Shown in pieces: positions 61,142 through 64,000 of a stretch of 64,000 nt of DNA. The DNA is taken from NCBI RefSeq assembly GCF_049671445.1, contig NZ_JBATUX010000118.1:62001-126000 (forward strand), in the 5' to 3' direction. The position numbers and the translations under genes are program-made. How positions within the stretch are numbered: position 1 is the stretch's first letter; each line of letters begins with the position of its first letter. The notes beneath the pieces were generated by a model. The model made no database searches, had not been told where the DNA came from, and was given only the letters and a program-made list of their open reading frames with translations. The stretch is from Paenisporosarcina sp049671445 (GTDB taxonomy: Bacteria; Bacillota; Bacilli; Bacillales_A; Planococcaceae).

Positions 61142-61618
61142 ATGAGCAGTATATTAATCGAAGTAGAAAAGCTTGTAACGCCAATAGTTCAAGAATTGAA
61201 ATTGGAGCTCATTGATTTAGAGTTCGTTAGAGAAGGAAGAAATTGGTTCTTACGTATTTATGTAGATACACCTCAAGGTGGTATTGACATTGAACATTGT
61301 GCACTTGTAAGCGAGCGCGTAAGTGAAGTGTTAGATGCTAAGGATCCAATTGAACAAAATTACTTTTTAGAAGTTTCTTCACCTGGGGCTGAACGTCCAT
61401 TGAAAAAAGAAAGTGATTATCTTCGAGCAATTGGTCAATTCGTATTCGTGAAAACATATGAGCCAGTAAATGGCATGAAAGAGTTTGAAGGAATACTAAC
61501 GGCTTATAGTGAGCAAGGTCTAGAAGTGGAATATCGAGTTAAAACCAGAAAAATTAAAGTTCAACTTGCACATGAGAAAATTGCGTTGGCACGGTTAGCA
61601 ATCAATTTCTCTGCATAA
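61142..61618 (+). CDS. rimP: Ribosome maturation factor RimP
   Basis: 158-residue 30S assembly factor. ELIDLEFVREGRNWFLRIYV near residue 24, the GGIDIEHCALVSERVSEVLD segment near 48, and FLEVSSPGAERPLKKESD near 80 are family signatures. GGGAGG before the ATG. First gene of the conserved rimP-nusA-rnpM-ylxQ-infB operon. Confidence 0.95.
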   Translation: MSSILIEVEKLVTPIVQELKLELIDLEFVREGRNWFLRIYVDTPQGGIDIEHCALVSERVSEVLDAKDPIEQNYFLEVSSPGAERPLKKESDYLRAIGQFVFVKTYEPVNGMKEFEGILTAYSEQGLEVEYRVKTRKIKVQLAHEKIALARLAINFSA

Positions 61619-61641
61619 TGTGAATGTAGGAGTGAAGAAAA

Positions 61642-62817
61642 ATGGCAAAGGCAAAAGCTAAGGCTAAAGCAAATGCAAATGAATTGCTAGATGCGTTATT
61701 GGCTCTTGAAAAGCAAAAAGGAATTTCGCGCGAAGTTTTGATTGAGGCGATTGAAGCAGCGCTTGTTACAGCATATAAACGCAATTTTAATCAAGCACAA
61801 AATGTACGTGTGGATTTAAATTTAGATAACGGTACGATGTTAGTATTTTCACGTAAAGATGTAATGGAGGAAGTACTAGATGATCGTCTACATATTTCAT
61901 TGGAAGACGCTAAACAAGTAAATCCGGCGTTCGAACTTGGAGACGTAGTGGAGCAAGAAGTGACGCCGAGAAACTTTGGCCGTATCGCAGCTCAAACAGC
62001 TAAACAAGTTGTTACTCAACGTGTTCGTGAAGCAGAACGTGGTTTGATTTATGATGAGTATGTTGACCGTGAAGAAGATATTGTCAATGGAATCGTGGAA
62101 CGTTTAGATGCTCGTAATATTTATGTTGGACTTGGCAAAGTTGAAGCTGTATTACCTGTGAATGAACAAATTCTAACGGAAACTTACCGTCCTCATGAAC
62201 GTATTAAAGTTTATATTACGAAAGTAGAACGTACAACTCGTGGACCACAAGTATTTGTGTCTCGTACACATCCAGGCTTACTACGCCGCTTGTTTGAAAT
62301 GGAAGTACCTGAAATCTATGATGGTATTGTCGAAATTAAATCTATCGCTCGTGAAGCTGGCGATCGTTCGAAAATTTCAGTTGTTGCACATAACGAAGAT
62401 GTTGATCCAGTTGGTTCTTGCGTTGGGGCAAAAGGTTCTCGTGTACAAACCATCGTTAATGAATTAAATGGTGAAAAGATTGATATCGTTGAATGGTCTG
62501 AAGATCCGGTAATCTTTGTTGCTAATGCACTTAGCCCTTCAAAAGTGTTAGATGTACAAATTAATGAAGATGAAAAATCGACGACAGTCGTAGTGCCAGA
62601 CTATCAATTATCTTTAGCTATAGGTAAACGTGGACAAAACGCGCGTTTAGCAGCTAAGTTAACGGGATGGAAAATTGATATTAAGAGCGAAACAGACGCT
62701 CGCGAACTTGGTATTTATCCATCTCAAGCTTCTGAAAGCTTTAACCACGTAGATGAAGAAGAATACGATGATAATAATGATGATGAAAACTTTGATTTAT
62801 ACAAAGATGAAGAATAA
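61642..62817 (+). CDS. nusA: Transcription factor NusA, with Ala-Lys N-terminal extension
   Basis: 391-residue elongation/termination factor with N-terminal domain, S1 domain (about 145-210), two KH domains (about 220-355) and an acidic end (DDNNDDENFDLYKDEE). The core SREVLIEAIEAALVTAYKRN and SLAIGKRGQNARLAAKLTGW is typical. The protein starts MAKAKAKAKANANELLDALL; B. subtilis NusA starts almost at ELLDALL, so about ten Ala-Lys residues are extra. AGGAG is 8 bases before the ATG, and the repeat is within the translated frame, so the extension appears real. Confidence 0.95.
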   Translation: MAKAKAKAKANANELLDALLALEKQKGISREVLIEAIEAALVTAYKRNFNQAQNVRVDLNLDNGTMLVFSRKDVMEEVLDDRLHISLEDAKQVNPAFELGDVVEQEVTPRNFGRIAAQTAKQVVTQRVREAERGLIYDEYVDREEDIVNGIVERLDARNIYVGLGKVEAVLPVNEQILTETYRPHERIKVYITKVERTTRGPQVFVSRTHPGLLRRLFEMEVPEIYDGIVEIKSIAREAGDRSKISVVAHNEDVDPVGSCVGAKGSRVQTIVNELNGEKIDIVEWSEDPVIFVANALSPSKVLDVQINEDEKSTTVVVPDYQLSLAIGKRGQNARLAAKLTGWKIDIKSETDARELGIYPSQASESFNHVDEEEYDDNNDDENFDLYKDEE

Positions 62818-62836
62818 ACGAAGAGGGTGAATTTTG

Positions 62837-63115
62837 ATGTCTAGTCAAAAGAAAATACCTTTACGAAAATGCGTTGCGACAGGTGAAATGTTTCCTAAAA
62901 AAGAAATGATTCGAATTGTTCGTTCAAAAGAAGGCGAAGTTTCAGTTGACCTAACTGGTAAAAAGTCAGGTCGAGGAGCATATGTTTCTAAAACTAAACA
63001 AGCAGTTGAACTTGCAAAAAAACGCAAAATTTTAGATAGCCATCTAGAAGCAAAAATACCAGAGAGCATTTTTGAAGATTTGTTAACTGTGATTGAAAGA
63101 GAGCAACTAAAATGA
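62837..63115 (+). CDS. rnpM: RNase P modulator RnpM (YlxR)
   Basis: 92-residue YlxR-family RNA-binding protein, reported to modulate RNase P in B. subtilis. PLRKCVATGEMFPKKEMIRI (about 8-27) and KKSGRGAYVSKT are the family motifs. The ATG at 62837 is preferred over the UUG at 62834; AGAGGGTGA lies upstream. Overlaps ylxQ by 4 bases. Confidence 0.92.
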   Translation: MSSQKKIPLRKCVATGEMFPKKEMIRIVRSKEGEVSVDLTGKKSGRGAYVSKTKQAVELAKKRKILDSHLEAKIPESIFEDLLTVIEREQLK

Positions 63116-63432
63116 ATCAAAAGCAACAAATCTTACAACTTCTCGGTTTAGCAGTCGGTGCGAGAATGTTAACTTCTGGTGAAGAATTAGTCGTAAAAGT
63201 TATACGTAATAGCCAAGCGAAGATTGTTATTATTTCATCTGATGCCTCTGCTAATACGATGAAAAAAATTCAAGATAAATGTAAGTCTTACAACGTTGAG
63301 TTACATGTTTTCGGTGATCGTTCAGATCTCGGACATGCTACAGGAAAAGATGCCCGCGTGGTACTCGCAGTAACCGATCAAGGTTTTGCGAAAAAACTTT
63401 CCGAACTACTCAACGAATTTAATCGGGGGTGA
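63112..63432 (+). CDS. ylxQ: L7Ae-family K-turn RNA-binding protein YlxQ
   Basis: 106-residue L7Ae/L30e/S12e/Gadd45 fold protein related to ribosomal L7Ae and RplGB; binds kink-turn RNA in homologues. LGLAVGARMLTSGEELVVKV (about 11-30), IVIISSDASANTMKKIQDKC near 43-62, and DARVVLAVTDQGFA near 84-97 match the family. It lies between rnpM and infB; infB begins 4 bases after its stop. Confidence 0.92.
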   Translation: MNQKQQILQLLGLAVGARMLTSGEELVVKVIRNSQAKIVIISSDASANTMKKIQDKCKSYNVELHVFGDRSDLGHATGKDARVVLAVTDQGFAKKLSELLNEFNRG

Positions 63433-63436
63433 CCTA

Positions 63437-64000
63437 ATGACCAAACTACGGGTTCATGAATACGCAAAGCAAATTAATAAAACAAGTAAAGAAGTTATCG
63501 AGCAATTAGGTAAATTAGATGTACAAGTGACGAATCATATGTCGACATTAGAAGGAGATGCTGTTTCTAAACTAGACTCTGTCTATAAAAAAACATCTTC
63601 TACTACTCAAAAACCTGCATCATCAAGTGCTAATCGTCCACAAGGCGACCGCCCACAAGGATCGGGTTATCAAGGCAATCGTCCGCAAAGCGATCGTCCC
63701 CAGTCTAATCGTCCACAAGGATCAGGTTCACAAGGTACTCGCCCACAAGGTTCTAGTACTCAGGGTAATCGTCCACAAGGTTCTGGATACCAAGGAAACC
63801 GTCCACAAGGTAGCGGTTCTCAAGGAAGCAGTTCACAAGGAAATCGTCCACAAGGTTCTGGATACCAAGGAAACCGCCCACAAGGCAGTGGTTCTCAAGG
63901 CAACAGTTCTCAAGGGAATCGTCCACAAGGTAGCGGTTATCAAGGAAACCGTCCACAAGGTGATCGTCCTCAATCAACTGGACCAAAAGCACCAGTGGGA
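63437..64000 (+). CDS. infB: Translation initiation factor IF-2, N-terminal part (3' end outside window)
   Basis: The first 188 codons of IF-2. ATG at 63437 behind GGGGGTGA. LRVHEYAKQINKTSKEVIEQ (residues 4-23) is the conserved IF2-N helical domain. After residue 60 the protein becomes a low-complexity linker rich in Arg-Pro-Gln-Gly and Ser-Gly-Tyr-Gln-Gly units, including three starts of a 75-base repeat (63767, 63842, 63917). The GTPase core lies beyond the window. The linker between IF2-N and the G domain is variable in all bacteria, but such orderly repeats are unusual. Confidence 0.95.
   Translation, partial: MTKLRVHEYAKQINKTSKEVIEQLGKLDVQVTNHMSTLEGDAVSKLDSVYKKTSSTTQKPASSSANRPQGDRPQGSGYQGNRPQSDRPQSNRPQGSGSQGTRPQGSSTQGNRPQGSGYQGNRPQGSGSQGSSSQGNRPQGSGYQGNRPQGSGSQGNSSQGNRPQGSGYQGNRPQGDRPQSTGPKAPVG
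63767..63991 (+). repeat. 75-bp coding repeats in the infB linker
   Basis: AATCGTCCACAAGG recurs at 63767, 63842 and 63917, exactly 75 bases apart. The unit encodes NRPQGSGYQG, NRPQGSGSQG and a five-residue xSSQG; the third unit diverges after its first ten residues. Third-position differences (for example CGT/CGC) show the copies are not freshly duplicated. Shorter RPQG units precede them from 63636. Confidence 0.9.

Noticed and set aside
63636..63991. Regularly spaced repeats resembling a CRISPR array
   Set aside because: The repeats are in frame within infB, the units are contiguous without unique spacers, and synonymous differences fit a protein repeat.

Overview
The window is a piece of a low-GC Gram-positive (Firmicutes, Bacillales) chromosome. 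Gene order follows the Bacillus subtilis gmk-to-infB segment almost gene for gene, almost everything lies on the + strand, Shine-Dalgarno sequences are strong (AGGAGG types), and UUG/GUG starts are common. The protein sequences and the type of GC-richer intergenic repeat point, by inference, to the Planococcaceae (Sporosarcina/Paenisporosarcina/Planococcus relatives). A spoVM-like gene suggests spore-forming ancestry. No insertion sequence, prophage, tRNA, rRNA or CRISPR array was found.

Layout. 1-12.4 kb: gmk (cut by the window start), rpoZ, coaBC, priA, def, fmt, rsmB, a decayed rlmN tail, the phosphatase/kinase pair prpC-prkC, rsgA, rpe, thiN and spoVM, running into convergent rpmB through a shared terminator. 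12.8-19.1 kb: asp23-like yloU, fakA-like yloV, a repeat element, sdaAB-sdaAA, recG. 19.2-22.8 kb: the FapR-controlled lipid operon fapR-plsX-fabD-fabG, then acpP. 22.9-30.0 kb: rnc-smc-ftsY and ylxM-ffh (chromosome organisation and protein targeting). 30.1-33.0 kb: rpsP, khpA, a second repeat element, rimM-trmD-rplS. 33.1-40.8 kb: lepB, rbgA, rnhB, sucC-sucD, dprA, topA. A third repeat element precedes trmFO, xerC, hslV-hslU and codY (41.4-46.6 kb). Then comes a gene-free repeat-bearing gap where B. subtilis has its large flagellar/chemotaxis operon. 47.6-64 kb: rpsB, tsf, pyrH, frr, uppS, cdsA, dxr, rasP, proS, polC, rimP, nusA, rnpM, ylxQ and the start of infB (cut by the window end).

The coding content is ordinary core machinery: ribosome assembly and translation, membrane and isoprenoid lipid synthesis, replication and recombination, stress proteolysis and global regulation. 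The unusual signals lie between and at the edges of genes. They are: three modular intergenic elements in which hairpins of differing stem sequence abut a shared GCGACGAG-type tail; a decayed rlmN C-terminus; loss of ylqD, ylqG, ylqH and the flagellar operon from their usual places; a 21-bp-periodic array and a 55-bp direct duplication in the codY-rpsB gap; a SpoVM with a charged C-terminal extension running into its terminator; an Ala-Lys repeat at the NusA N-terminus; and three 75-bp coding repeats in infB. All assignments are from reading the sequence; no database search was run.
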